64,000 bases of DNA from Paraburkholderia eburnea (GTDB lineage Bacteria > Pseudomonadota > Gammaproteobacteria > Burkholderiales > Burkholderiaceae): NCBI RefSeq assembly GCF_002917095.1, contig NZ_PQGA01000024.1, forward strand, positions 1 through 64,000, given 5' to 3'. Made by a program: the position numbers and the translations under genes. Shown here one piece after another: positions 35,991 through 45,908 of this stretch (positions are counted from its first letter, which is position 1; every line of letters begins with the position of its first letter). Under the pieces are notes generated by a model. That model was not told the DNA's origin, did no database searches, and saw only the letters and a list, made by a program, of their open reading frames with translations.

Positions 35991-36265
35991 CGAAGTCTCC
36001 ATCCAGATAGAGGCCAACAACGGCTCGAGGAGGCGGCCCGAGCGTCGCCTTACCGCACGTAAAGCTACGGTAAGGCAGCGATGGAGCATAGCGAAAACGC
36101 TTTTAAGTTTTATGACGCGTGGCCGAGAGCGTTTTTATGCCCTGCTTGATGGCCTCAATACTTTCAAAGCGTAATAAAAGCCGAGGCACGCCGCTTGCAC
36201 ACGCAAACGCGCACAATGGAATCGCACTCCACAAATATCCGTGCGCAAATGCGAAAGGGGCGCCG

Positions 36266-37612
36266 ATGATGAGCCAGTCAGTCAGCAAAGCGAAAAGTAA
36301 CGAGGCGGCAAAAAGCGGCAAGCGAGGCAAGAAAGAGTCCGAGCTTATCCTCGATCCCAGGGATGCGAACAAGGATGCAAAGCTGGACAAGAAGCTTGAT
36401 TCAAAGCGCGCGAAAAAGCTGCCCAGGCCCGCGGAACGCCAGGCAATCCTCACCGAGCAGCGCCGCCTGAAAATGGCGCGCTCGCCGCACGCCTATGTGC
36501 GCGGCAATACCGAGCGGTTCTACGAATGGATCGTCGAGGCGAATGGCGGCTCGCTGCCGCGCGGCCCCGCCGTCTGGATTTGCGGCGACTGCCATACGGG
36601 CAATCTCGGCCCGATCGCGAATCAGGACGGCAAGGTCGAAGTCCATATCCGCGATCTCGATCAGACCGTGATCGGCAATCCCGCACACGACCTCATCCGG
36701 CTCGGGCTTTCGCTCGCGACTGCCGCGCGTGGCTCGTCGCTCTCGGGGCTGACCATCGTGCACATGATCGAGGCGCTTGCGGCGGGTTATGAATCGGCAT
36801 TCGAGACGAAGCGCAAGAAGCCCGCATTGCCCGAGCGCCCCGAACCGGTTCATCTGGCGATGAAGCTCGCGGTGCGCCGATCGTGGCGGCATCTCGCCGA
36901 AGAGCGTATCGAAGATCTCAAGCCGACGATTCCGCTTGGCAAGCGCTTCTGGCCACTCACGCGCGCGGAGAGCAAGGCCATCACGTCGCTCTTCGCCGAC
37001 GAGGCGATCGCGAGCCTGCCCACGGGTCTGCGCGGGCGCAACGACGCAGGCGAAGTGGAAGTGCTCGACGCCGCGTATTGGGTGAAGGGCTGCAGTTCGC
37101 TCGGGCGTTTGCGTTATGCGGTGCTGCTCGACGTGGACGGCGGCGTGGTCGAAGGCGACGACCTCTGCCTCATGGACATCAAGGAAGGCGTGAAGGCCGC
37201 CGCGCCGCGTTACGAAGACGCATCGATGCCGCGCGACAACGCCGAACGCGTCGTGGAAGGCGCCCGCCATCTTTCGCCGTTTCTGGGCGAGCGCATGCGT
37301 GCGGCGCGCCTGCTCGATCGCGCGGTCGTGATACGCGAGTTGCTGCCGCAGGATCTCAAGCTGGAAATCGACGAACTCGACAAGGACGACGCGCGCAAGG
37401 TCGCTTTCTATCTCGCCGCCGTGGTGGGCAAGGCGCACGCGCGACAGATGGATCTGCCGACGCAGCGCGGCTGGCTTGCGGAATTGCGGCGCAATCGCTC
37501 CAAAACGATCGATGCGCCGCTTTGGCTCTGGAGTAGCGTGGTGCAGCTAGCCAGCAGTCACGAGGCCGGTTATCTGGAACACTGCCGGCGTTATGCCACC
37601 GGCGTGAACTAG
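36266..37612 (+). CDS. DUF2252 family protein
   Basis: 448 residues. The N-terminal 55 residues are Lys-rich and disordered, after which M-A-R-S-P-H-A-Y-V-R-G-N-T-E-R-F-Y, W-I-C-G-D-C-H-T-G-N-L-G and R-D-L-D-Q-T-V-I-G-N-P-A-H-D-L-I-R-L mark DUF2252, a family with a kinase-like (aminoglycoside phosphotransferase-like) core: G-D-C-H-x-x-N and D-x-D resemble the catalytic and metal loops. Substrate unknown. The start is one of two adjacent ATGs (36266, 36269) after GAAAGGGG. Confidence 0.88.
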   Translation: MMSQSVSKAKSNEAAKSGKRGKKESELILDPRDANKDAKLDKKLDSKRAKKLPRPAERQAILTEQRRLKMARSPHAYVRGNTERFYEWIVEANGGSLPRGPAVWICGDCHTGNLGPIANQDGKVEVHIRDLDQTVIGNPAHDLIRLGLSLATAARGSSLSGLTIVHMIEALAAGYESAFETKRKKPALPERPEPVHLAMKLAVRRSWRHLAEERIEDLKPTIPLGKRFWPLTRAESKAITSLFADEAIASLPTGLRGRNDAGEVEVLDAAYWVKGCSSLGRLRYAVLLDVDGGVVEGDDLCLMDIKEGVKAAAPRYEDASMPRDNAERVVEGARHLSPFLGERMRAARLLDRAVVIRELLPQDLKLEIDELDKDDARKVAFYLAAVVGKAHARQMDLPTQRGWLAELRRNRSKTIDAPLWLWSSVVQLASSHEAGYLEHCRRYATGVN

Positions 37613-37622
37613 CCGCCTGGCC

Positions 37623-40600
37623 TCAGGCATCGATGCGCCCGTAACCGCCGCCGCCAGGCGTTTCGACCACGAACACGTCGCCTTCGGCCATCTCCACGCT
37701 CGCGATATGACCGAGCGCGACGACCTCGCCGCACGCGCGTTCGACACGGTTGCTGCCCGCGCTCCCCGCCTTGCCGCCCGCCGCGCCAAACGGCGCGTGA
37801 ATGCGGTTGTTCGAGAGAATCGATGCCGTCATCGGCGCCAGGAAACGGATGCGCCTAACCGCGCCGTTACCGCCGCGCCAGCGTCCAGCACCGCCGGATT
37901 CCGCGCGGATCAGATGCGATTCCAGCCGCACGGGATAGCGCCATTCGAGCACTTCGGGATCGGTCAGGCGCGAGTTCGTCATATGCGTCTGCACTGCGTC
38001 CACGCCGCTGAATCCCTCGCCCGCCCCGCTGCCTCCCGCAATCGTTTCGTAGTACTGATATCGTGCATCGCCGAAAGTGAAATTGTTCATCGTTCCCTGG
38101 CTCGACGCCACGATGCCGAGTGCGCCATACAGTGCGTTCGTGATCGCCGACGACGTCTCCACATTGCCCGACACCACCGCCGCCGGATACACGGGATTGA
38201 GCATCGATCGCTCGGGCACCGTCACGCTCAGCGGCTTCAGACAGCCTGCGTTAAGCGGAATATCGTCGCCCACCAGCGTGCGGAATACATAGAGCACCGC
38301 AGCCATACACACGGCCTTCGGCGCGTTGAAATTGTTCGGCAACTGCGCCGACGTGCCGCTGAAATCGATTGCCGCGCTGCGCGTCCCGGCATCGACGCGA
38401 ATCGCCACTTCGATCACCGCGCCGTTGTCCAGTTCGTAGCGATACGCGCCGTCCTTGAGCGCGTCGATCACGCGGCGCACCGCTTCTTCCGCGTTGTCCT
38501 GCACGTGCTGCATGAACGCAAGCACCACGTCGCGGCCGAATAGCGCAACCATGCGGCGCAACTCGTCCACGCCCTTCTGGTTCGCGGCGACCTGGGCGCG
38601 CAGATCGGCCATGTTCTGATCGATGTTGCGCGCGGGATAGCGGCCCGATGCCAGCAGCGCGCGCGTTTCGCGTTCGCGAAGCACGCCCGACGACAGCAAT
38701 TGCCAGTTGTCGATGAGTACACCTTCTTCTTCGATATGCGTCGAAGCCGCGGGCATCGAACCTGGCGTGATCCCGCCGATATCCGCGTGATGGCCGCGCG
38801 AACCCACATAAAACAAGGGCTCTTCGCGGCCTTCCGCGAAGACAGGCGTGATGACCGTCACGTCCGGCAAGTGCGTGCCGCCGTGATACGGATCGTTGAG
38901 CATGAACACGTCGCCGTCGCGCATCGTGCCGCGATTGCGTTCGATCACGGTCTTGATGCTCTCGCCCATCGATCCCAGATGCACGGGCATGTGCGGGGCG
39001 TTCGCGATGAGGTTGCCGAGCGCGTCGAAAATCGCGCACGAAAAGTCGAGACGCTCCTTGATGTTCACCGAACAGGCCGTGTTTTGCAGGCGCAAACCCA
39101 TCTGCTCGGCGATCGACATGAAGAGGTTATTGAAGATTTCGAGGCGCACCGGATCGGCCTCGGTGCCGATCGAGCGACGCGTGGGCAGCGGCGCCACGCG
39201 CGTCATGACCACGTTGCCCTGTTCAGTTAGCGTGGCCTGCCAGCCGGGTTCGACCACGGTGGTGCCATTCTTTTCCGCGATGATCGCGGGGCCGTCGAGC
39301 ACATCGCCGGCCATGAGTGTGTCGCGCTGATAAAGCGCGGCGTCGTGCCAGCAGCCGCCCGAATAGAAACGCACGCTGGCTTGCGCGATCGGTACCGCGT
39401 GGGCTTCGCGCGATGCAAGCGTGGCCGTCACGGCCTGCGCATCGGCCACGCCGATCGCCTCGACCGACGCCAGCTCGACGACGAGCGGCGTATCGGGCAT
39501 CAGGAACGCGTAGCGTTGACGGTAGGCGGCGTCGAACGCCGCACGCATCGCGGCCACGCTACCTGCGTTCACCGCAAGCGCCGAATCCGTGCCCTGATAA
39601 CGCAGATGCACGCGTCGCACAGCGGTGATGCGCGCGGCGTCAACGCCCTGTTCACGCAGCGCGCCGACGGCTTCCTGCGCGAGAGCATCGAGCGCGGCTT
39701 CGACGCCGGCGAGCGACGCGTCTTCCAGCACGACTTCGAGCGCGCGCTCGCGCATCGCGGTCTGATCGGCGAGTCCCATGCCGAAGGCCGAGAGCACGCC
39801 CGCGAACGGATGCGCGAACACACGGCTCATGCCCAGGGCGTCCGCCACGCCACACGCATGCTGACCGCCCGCGCCGCCGAAGGTCGTGAGTACGTACTGC
39901 GAAACATCGTGGCCTCGCTGCACCGAAATTTTCTTGATGGCATTCGCCATGCTGCCGATGGCGATCTCCAGATAGCCTTCGGCGATGTCTTCCGGCGAGC
40001 GGCGCCGGCCGGTCGCCGCGAAAATCGTATCGGCCAGCGCATTGAAGCGCTCGACCACCGCCGCGCGGTCGAGCGCTTCGTTCGCATGCGGTCCGAACAC
40101 GCGCGGGAACCAGTCGGACTGAATCTTGCCGAGCATGACGTTGCAGTCGGTCACGGTCAGCGGGCCGCCTCTGCGATACGCGCACGGGCCCGGATTCGCA
40201 CCCGCCGAATCGGGACCGACGCGCAGACGTGCGCCGTCGAAGCCCAACACCGAACCGCCGCCCGCCGCGACGGTGTGAATGCTCATCATCGGCGCGCGCA
40301 TACGCACGCCTGCCACCTGGGTTTCGAACACGCGCTCGAATTCGCCATTGAAATGCGATACGTCGGTCGAAGTGCCGCCCATGTCGAAGCCGATTACCCG
40401 CTCGAAGCCCGCCGCCTGTGCGGCACGCACCATGCCGACGATGCCGCCGGCCGGCCCGGAGAGAATCGCATCCTTGCCCTGGAAACGGTCGGCGCGCGTG
40501 AGTCCGCCGCTGCTCTGCATGAATTGCAGATTGACGCCCGGCATTTCGCTCGCGACCTGATCGACATAGCGGCGCAGAATCGGCGAAAGGTAGGCGTCAA

Positions 40601-41261
40601 CCACCGTCGTGTCGCCGCGCGAGACCATTTTCATGAGCGGTGAAACTTCGTGCGACACCGACACTTGCGTGAAGCCAATGCCCCGTGCCAGCGTCGCGAG
40701 TGCGCTTTCGTGCGCGGTATGACGATAACCGTGAATCAACACGATCGCGAGCGCACGGATACCCGCTTCGTAGACCTCGCGCAGCGACTTCCCGGCGCGA
40801 TCCAGGTCGAGCGTTTCGACAATGTCACCCTGCGCACTCACCCGTTCGTCGATCTCGACGACGCGTTCGTAAAGCGCTTCCGGCATCGCGATGTCGAGAT
40901 CGAACAGGCGCGGCCTGTTCTGATAGGCGATGCGCAGGACGTCACGGAAACCTCGCGTCGTCACGAGCGCCACGGCTTCGCCCTTACGCTCCAGCAGTGC
41001 ATTCGTAGCGACGGTCGTACCCATCTTGACCATCTCGACGTCACGCGGCGTGATCGGCTCATCGGCGGCCAGTCCCAGCAGATGACGGATGCCGGCCACG
41101 GCGGCGTCGCGATACTGCTCGGGGTTTTCGGAGAGCAGTTTGTGCGTGGTGAGCGAACCATCCGGGCGGCGCGCGACAATATCGGTGAAGGTGCCTCCGC
41201 GGTCGATCCAGAATTGCCAGCGGGAAGGCATGCATGTGTCAGGGGTTTGATCGCGATTCAT
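37623..41261 (-). CDS. 5-oxoprolinase (ATP-hydrolysing), fused HyuA-HyuB
   Basis: 1212 residues. The N-terminal HyuA half (about 1-695) begins F-W-I-D-R-G-G-T-F-T-D-I-V and has the phosphate motif K-M-G-T-T-V-A-T-N-A-L-L-E-R; G-F-D-M-G-G-T-S-T-D-V is the second ATP-site motif. The HyuB half (about 697-1212) contains D-F-S-C-A-I-F-D, M-P-V-H-L-G-S-M-G and N-D-P-Y-H-G-G-T-H-L-P-D. The single-chain architecture matches eukaryotic-type OPLAH and bacterial OXP1 enzymes that convert 5-oxoproline to glutamate with ATP. It is the last gene of an operon with a D-glutamate cyclase homologue and a MFS carrier. AGAAAGTGAG precedes the ATG. Confidence 0.93.
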   Translation of the reverse strand: MNRDQTPDTCMPSRWQFWIDRGGTFTDIVARRPDGSLTTHKLLSENPEQYRDAAVAGIRHLLGLAADEPITPRDVEMVKMGTTVATNALLERKGEAVALVTTRGFRDVLRIAYQNRPRLFDLDIAMPEALYERVVEIDERVSAQGDIVETLDLDRAGKSLREVYEAGIRALAIVLIHGYRHTAHESALATLARGIGFTQVSVSHEVSPLMKMVSRGDTTVVDAYLSPILRRYVDQVASEMPGVNLQFMQSSGGLTRADRFQGKDAILSGPAGGIVGMVRAAQAAGFERVIGFDMGGTSTDVSHFNGEFERVFETQVAGVRMRAPMMSIHTVAAGGGSVLGFDGARLRVGPDSAGANPGPCAYRRGGPLTVTDCNVMLGKIQSDWFPRVFGPHANEALDRAAVVERFNALADTIFAATGRRRSPEDIAEGYLEIAIGSMANAIKKISVQRGHDVSQYVLTTFGGAGGQHACGVADALGMSRVFAHPFAGVLSAFGMGLADQTAMRERALEVVLEDASLAGVEAALDALAQEAVGALREQGVDAARITAVRRVHLRYQGTDSALAVNAGSVAAMRAAFDAAYRQRYAFLMPDTPLVVELASVEAIGVADAQAVTATLASREAHAVPIAQASVRFYSGGCWHDAALYQRDTLMAGDVLDGPAIIAEKNGTTVVEPGWQATLTEQGNVVMTRVAPLPTRRSIGTEADPVRLEIFNNLFMSIAEQMGLRLQNTACSVNIKERLDFSCAIFDALGNLIANAPHMPVHLGSMGESIKTVIERNRGTMRDGDVFMLNDPYHGGTHLPDVTVITPVFAEGREEPLFYVGSRGHHADIGGITPGSMPAASTHIEEEGVLIDNWQLLSSGVLRERETRALLASGRYPARNIDQNMADLRAQVAANQKGVDELRRMVALFGRDVVLAFMQHVQDNAEEAVRRVIDALKDGAYRYELDNGAVIEVAIRVDAGTRSAAIDFSGTSAQLPNNFNAPKAVCMAAVLYVFRTLVGDDIPLNAGCLKPLSVTVPERSMLNPVYPAAVVSGNVETSSAITNALYGALGIVASSQGTMNNFTFGDARYQYYETIAGGSGAGEGFSGVDAVQTHMTNSRLTDPEVLEWRYPVRLESHLIRAESGGAGRWRGGNGAVRRIRFLAPMTASILSNNRIHAPFGAAGGKAGSAGSNRVERACGEVVALGHIASVEMAEGDVFVVETPGGGGYGRIDA

Positions 41262-41332
41262 GACTCACTTTCTATAAGGATGACGAAATAATATTGACCG
41301 ATATAGGGCTCGTGCGAAACGAGCCTTGAAAA

Positions 41333-42631
41333 TCAGGCTGACTCGAGTTCGCGGCCGCGCGTTTCGGGCAGCGTGAGCGCCGCGATGATCAGCACGCCGT
41401 AGGCGGCGACGGCGAACATGCCGATGCTCGTGCCAAGACCAAACTGTTTTGACAACGCACCGATCAACACGGGAAACAGCGCCCCGATCGCGCGGCCCAC
41501 GTTGTAGCAGAATCCCTGTCCCGATCCGCGTACGCGGGTCGGAAAGAGCTCGGTGAGAAACGCGCCCATGCCCGAAAAGATGCCGGACGCAAAGAAGCCG
41601 AGCGGAAAACCAAGCCACAGCATCGAAGCATTCGTGAGCGGCAGCGACGTATAGGCAAAGGCAATCGCCATCGATCCGACCGCGAACAGAATGAAATTGG
41701 GCTTGCGGCCAAGGCGGTCGGTCAGCCACGCGCTCGACAGATAGCCGATGTAGGAGCCCACAATGATCATCGCCAGATAACCGCCGGTGCCCATTACCGT
41801 GAGATGACGCTCGGTTTTGAGAAAAGTCGGCAGCCAGGTCGTGATCGCGTAGTAGCCGCCCTGCGCGCCCGTCGTCAGCAACGCCGCGCGCAGGGTCGTC
41901 GAAAGCAGCTTCGGCGCGAAGATTTCGGTGAAGCGCGGCACGTCGTTCGACTCTTGCTGCGCAGCCTTCGATTGCTCAAATACTTCGGGTTCCTTTACAT
42001 ATCGGCGAATCGCCAGAACCAGTAGCGCGGGCACGAGGCCGATCAGAAACAACACGCGCCACGCAATTTCCGGCGCCATCACCGAAAACAGTACGGCGTA
42101 CAGCAGCGCGGCGATGCCCCAGCCTATCGCCCAGCCCGACTGCACGAGGCCTACCGCCTTGCCGCGGTCGCGCGCGCGGATCACTTCGCCAATCAGCACG
42201 GCGCCCGCCGTCCATTCGCCGCCAAAGCCGAAGCCCATCAGCGCGCGTGCAGCGAGCAACTGGTGGTAGTTCTGCACGAGACCGCACAGGCCGGTGAAAA
42301 GCGCGAACCAGAGCACAGTGAGTTGCAGCGTGCGCACGCGGCCAATGCGATCCGAAAGAATGCCCGCTATCCAGCCGCCGAGCGCCGACGATAACAGCGT
42401 CAAGGTGCCAATAAAGCCTGCGTCGCCAAGCGAAATGCCCCAGGTCGCGACCAGCGTGGGAATCACGAAAGACAGCATCTGTGTGTCCATGCCGTCGAGC
42501 ATGTAGCCGACCTTGCAGCTCCAGAACGCGCGGCGCGCGCGTGGACCTGCTTCGGCATACCAGGAAAGCTGCGTACCGCTGTCGGTCTCGGCGGTCTCGC
42601 CCGCGCTCGCTGCGAATGTCTTGCTGTCCAT
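41333..42631 (-). CDS. MFS transporter (metabolite:H+ symporter / NanT-like)
   Basis: 432 residues, 12 predicted membrane helices. Helix 1 has Y-M-L-D-G-M-D-T-Q-M-L-S-F, loop 2-3 G-I-L-S-D-R-I-G-R-V-R, and helix 4 R-A-L-M-G-F-G-F-G-G-E-W-T, the pattern of the NanT/ShiA-like carriers for organic and amino-sugar acids. Between the D-glutamate cyclase gene and the oxoprolinase gene, so glutamate or pyroglutamate (or related lactam) uptake is inferred. AGGAG before the ATG. Confidence 0.9.
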   Translation of the reverse strand: MDSKTFAASAGETAETDSGTQLSWYAEAGPRARRAFWSCKVGYMLDGMDTQMLSFVIPTLVATWGISLGDAGFIGTLTLLSSALGGWIAGILSDRIGRVRTLQLTVLWFALFTGLCGLVQNYHQLLAARALMGFGFGGEWTAGAVLIGEVIRARDRGKAVGLVQSGWAIGWGIAALLYAVLFSVMAPEIAWRVLFLIGLVPALLVLAIRRYVKEPEVFEQSKAAQQESNDVPRFTEIFAPKLLSTTLRAALLTTGAQGGYYAITTWLPTFLKTERHLTVMGTGGYLAMIIVGSYIGYLSSAWLTDRLGRKPNFILFAVGSMAIAFAYTSLPLTNASMLWLGFPLGFFASGIFSGMGAFLTELFPTRVRGSGQGFCYNVGRAIGALFPVLIGALSKQFGLGTSIGMFAVAAYGVLIIAALTLPETRGRELESA

Positions 42632-42680
42632 CTGTCGCTCCTGTTGATAGACGCGTGGGGAAATTCCGGCGCCGGCTGGC

Positions 42681-43454
42681 CTAGAACACGGCTAGCGACG
42701 CATTGGTGATGTCGGTCATCAGCATGTGGCCGGGCGCGTGGGCAATCGCAAGCGGCAACTTCGCGGCCATCAGCGCCGTCTGGGGCGTCACGCCGCACGC
42801 CCAGTAGACGGGCAACTCACCTGGATGGATGGTCACCGCGTCGCCGAACTCGGGCCGCGCAAGATCGGCGATGCCCAACTCCGCCGCGGCGCCGATATGC
42901 ACGGGCGCCCCGTGTACGCCAGGAAAGCGGCTCGTGATCTGCACGGCGCGAATCGCATCGGCGCCGCACAGCGGGCGCATCGATACGACCAGTTCGCCAC
43001 CGAACACTCCGGCGCGGCGGTTCGCGATCCGGGTGCGATACATCGGCACGTTACGGCCCTCTTCCACGTGGCGCAGCCCGATGCCTTCCTTCGCAAGCAT
43101 CTGTTCGAACGAAAACGAGCAACCGATCGCGAACACCACGAAATCGTCTTGCCACAAGGCTTCGATCGATTCGACGCATTCGCTTAGGACACCGTCACGA
43201 TAGATGTTATAGGCGGGCACGTCGGTGCGAATGTCGATGTCACGGCCGAGCACGGGTAGGCGGAAATCGCCCGGTTCGCCCACGCCCAGCAGCGGACACG
43301 CCTTGGGATTCGCATGACAGAAGCGCAGAAAATCGTGCGCGAACGCGGCGGGCAGGATCGCCAGATTGGCCTGCGCGTAGTCGCCGCAGTGGCCGGCTGT
43401 CGATCCACGGAAATCGCCGTGACGCACGGCCTGGCGGAATTCATACGGGGTCAT
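42681..43454 (-). CDS. D-glutamate cyclase family protein (DUF1445, putative hydro-lyase)
   Basis: 257 residues starting M-T-P-Y-E-F-R-Q-A-V-R-x-G, with G-D-F-R-G-S-T-A-G-H-C-G-D-Y-A-Q-A-N-L-A-I-L-P, V-V-F-A-I-G-C-S-F-S-F-E and P-V-Y-W-A-C-G-V-T-P-Q motifs of DUF1445. The mammalian member DGLUCY converts D-glutamate to 5-oxo-D-proline. The true start is the ATG at 43454; the longer frame is spurious. The gene leads the operon D-glutamate cyclase, MFS, 5-oxoprolinase, which gives a strong functional link through 5-oxoproline. Confidence 0.9.
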   Translation of the reverse strand: MTPYEFRQAVRHGDFRGSTAGHCGDYAQANLAILPAAFAHDFLRFCHANPKACPLLGVGEPGDFRLPVLGRDIDIRTDVPAYNIYRDGVLSECVESIEALWQDDFVVFAIGCSFSFEQMLAKEGIGLRHVEEGRNVPMYRTRIANRRAGVFGGELVVSMRPLCGADAIRAVQITSRFPGVHGAPVHIGAAAELGIADLARPEFGDAVTIHPGELPVYWACGVTPQTALMAAKLPLAIAHAPGHMLMTDITNASLAVF

Positions 43455-43679
43455 GTTGAGCCTGCTTTTTATCGATGACGGAAGGGTTGGCGTGATCGCC
43501 GCAAGTGATGCACAACGGATCGTTTGCCCTGAGACATAGCTTAAAAAAGAAGAAAATTTGACGCCAACTAGTTTTTCTAGCCATCGGCGGATAGAATTTC
43601 TTAACGAAACCACGGGTTTTCCCGGGTCACGTTGCCTTTTTTTGAAGCGCTTTCTTCCTCTTGTCGCGCGCCTCACGCC

Positions 43680-44612
43680 ATGAACACCCGCTTTCTGGAG
43701 ACCTTCGTCACGCTCGCCAAGCTGCGCAGTTTTCGCACGACCGCGAGCGCGTTGCACGCCACGCCCGCTGCCATCTCGCAGCGCCTGAAAACGCTCGAAG
43801 AAGAACTGCAGACCGTGCTGGTCGATCGCGAGAGCCGCGAATTCCGGCTCACGCCGAATGGTGAATACCTGCTCGGTTACGCGAAAGCCGTCGTCGAGGC
43901 GACCCGCCAGTTGCAGGCCGCCGCGTCCAATGAAGGCACGATGCGCGGCAAACTGCGGCTCGGCGTGATCGAAACCGTCGTGCATAGCTGGCTGGCAGAC
44001 TATATGCGCCGTCTCGCAAACGACTATCCGCAACTCGAAGTCGAGCTTGCGGTGGACGTGAGCGTCGTACTGCAACGACGCCTGATGGCCGGCGAACTCG
44101 ATCTGATCGTGCGCGTAGAAGGAAGTGATGAGGAATCCGTAGTATGTGACGCACTGGCGAATTACCCTGTGCACTGGATCGCGCGCGCGGGGCTGCTGCC
44201 GCTATCGCGCAGCGGGCTTGCAAAGCGCGTGCTGCGCCAGCCGATTCTCACCTTCGGGCGCGGAACCGCGCCGCATCGGGCACTGGAAGACATCGTCGGC
44301 AAGCTCGCACTCGCGAACGGCGTGCCGCTCTCCGAGACACGTATTACCGGCTCGCCATCGATTTCGGTGATCGTGCAACTTGTGCGCGACGGATTTGGCG
44401 TAGCCGCGATTCCGCGCCTCTTCGTCGACGATCTCATTGCGCGCGGCGAAGTAGTCGAACTGCCCTTGCAACCCTCGCCCCCGTCAATCGTGGTGTCGAT
44501 GTCGCGGCGCGCGGACGCGCCGCTCTTCGTGCACGGCGCCGCCAACGCCGCGCGCACTGCATGCCATGACTACTGCGAGCACGGCGACCGGCGACTGATC
44601 GAGCGCCTGTAA
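43680..44612 (+). CDS. LysR-type transcriptional regulator
   Basis: 310 residues starting M-N-T-R-F-L-E-T-F-V-T-L-A-K-L-R-S-F-R-T-T-A-S-A-L-H-A, with the LysR helix-turn-helix A-T-P-A-A-I-S-Q-R-L-K-T-L-E, then a substrate-binding domain. Divergent from the D-glutamate cyclase operon, 225 bp apart, so it probably controls that operon. The intergenic region is AT-rich (43520-43610). Confidence 0.92.
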   Translation: MNTRFLETFVTLAKLRSFRTTASALHATPAAISQRLKTLEEELQTVLVDRESREFRLTPNGEYLLGYAKAVVEATRQLQAAASNEGTMRGKLRLGVIETVVHSWLADYMRRLANDYPQLEVELAVDVSVVLQRRLMAGELDLIVRVEGSDEESVVCDALANYPVHWIARAGLLPLSRSGLAKRVLRQPILTFGRGTAPHRALEDIVGKLALANGVPLSETRITGSPSISVIVQLVRDGFGVAAIPRLFVDDLIARGEVVELPLQPSPPSIVVSMSRRADAPLFVHGAANAARTACHDYCEHGDRRLIERL

Positions 44613-44725
44613 GGCGCGCGCGGCGGCGAGCCTGGCGACAGATTGCGCAATCGCGCTGGTAAACTGGCGCCTCCGCGCGTGGAGCACGCGCATTGCCTCC
44701 ACACCGCTGTTTTCAAAGCCTGCAC

Positions 44726-45802
44726 ATGATCGAGCCGTCCGCAATCGCCCACGCACTCGCCGAAAAGGAGATCGTCGCGGACGAAAGCCAGCAACGGGCG
44801 ATCGACGCGCTCTGCGCCCTGCTCCACGGTGAGCGCGCGGACGCGGCGGGTCGCGAACATCGCGGCGTGTATTGTCATGGCCTGCCGGGACGCGGCAAGA
44901 GCCTGATCGTCGACACGATCTACGCGCTCGCGACCTGCGCGAAAAGGCGCATCCATTTCCATCAGTTCATTCGCGACATCAATCGGCTGGTCGTGCAGGC
45001 GCCGCGCAGCGACGACCGGCTCGGCGATGTGTCGCGCGCATGGCTTGATGGTGTCGATCTGCTCTACTTCGACGAATTTCATGTGCACGACATCGCCGAT
45101 GCGTTTCTGATCGGCCGTTTTCTGGAAGCGGCGCTAGCGTGCGGCACGCGCATCGTGCTCACCTCGAACTACGCGCCGCGCAACCTGCTGCCCGATCCCG
45201 AGTTTCACGAGCGCTTCGAGCCGACCATCGCCCGCATCGAGCACCATTTCGATGTCGTCACGTTCGACGGTCCGCGCGACTACCGCGAAAACCGTGTCGA
45301 GTCGACACAACTTCGCTACTTCTCGCCGCTCGACGACACGCGCGAAGCGTTGTGGACGATCTTCGCCGACTACGAAGCGCAGGCGGCCATTCATCCCGCC
45401 GATGTCGAAGTGGCCGGGCGATTGCTTCCGGTCACGGCTGCGGGCAAGCAACTGGTGTGGGTCGATTTCGACGCGCTGTACGGCACGCCTCGCTCGCATC
45501 TGGACTATCTCGCGCTCGCCGAGCGTTGGCGCGGCGTGATTCTCGACCGGCTGGAGACCGCGATGCTCCAGCGCAATGATGTGCTGCAGCGCTTCGTCTG
45601 GCTGATCGATATTCTTTATGACCGCAAGCACGCGCTGTTCATCGCCTCGGACCGGCCGGTGCGCGCGGCGCTCGAAGGACTCGATGGCGCGCATGATGTG
45701 TCGCGCACCACGAGCAGGCTCGCCGAAATGCAATCGAGTGCTTATGTGATTGAACTCGAACGGGCGCATCGGGCGTCGGCCTCGCCGGTCGCCGCCGGGT
45801 AA
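44726..45802 (+). CDS. ZapE / AFG1-like ATPase
   Basis: 358 residues. Walker A reads G-L-P-G-R-G-K-S (about 52-59), Walker B L-L-Y-F-D-E-F-H-V, with the sensor-type T-S-N-Y-A-P motif. The Y-x-F-D-E-F-x-V-x-D-I-A-D-A and R-N-L-L-P-x-P sequences are hallmarks of the ZapE/AFG1 family; E. coli ZapE destabilises FtsZ polymers under stress and AFG1 acts in mitochondrial protein quality control. The Q of the Walker A G-x-x-G-x-G-K-S is R here. The gene body contains a parS-like palindrome (45294-45308). Confidence 0.85.
   Translation: MIEPSAIAHALAEKEIVADESQQRAIDALCALLHGERADAAGREHRGVYCHGLPGRGKSLIVDTIYALATCAKRRIHFHQFIRDINRLVVQAPRSDDRLGDVSRAWLDGVDLLYFDEFHVHDIADAFLIGRFLEAALACGTRIVLTSNYAPRNLLPDPEFHERFEPTIARIEHHFDVVTFDGPRDYRENRVESTQLRYFSPLDDTREALWTIFADYEAQAAIHPADVEVAGRLLPVTAAGKQLVWVDFDALYGTPRSHLDYLALAERWRGVILDRLETAMLQRNDVLQRFVWLIDILYDRKHALFIASDRPVRAALEGLDGAHDVSRTTSRLAEMQSSAYVIELERAHRASASPVAAG
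45294..45308. promoter_or_regulatory. parS-like palindrome inside the ZapE gene
   Basis: GTGTCGAGTCGACAC, the exact reverse complement of the most frequent copy of the array upstream of parB. It lies inside a coding sequence (codons for D-R-V-E-S-T-Q), as parS sites often do, about 2.3 kb from the nearest array member. Confidence 0.6.
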
Positions 45803-45908
45803 TTCACGTAGCGCCCATCCACGAGCGTGCCGCGCGCGGGCAGCTCCACACCGTTTTTCCAACTGTTGTACAGTCCCTCGCACCCTGACACGAAGGACAA
45901 ACAACACA

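Noticed and set aside
42681..44174. 497-codon minus-strand frame including the D-glutamate cyclase
   Set aside because: The first half is antisense to the divergent LysR gene; the true start is 43454.
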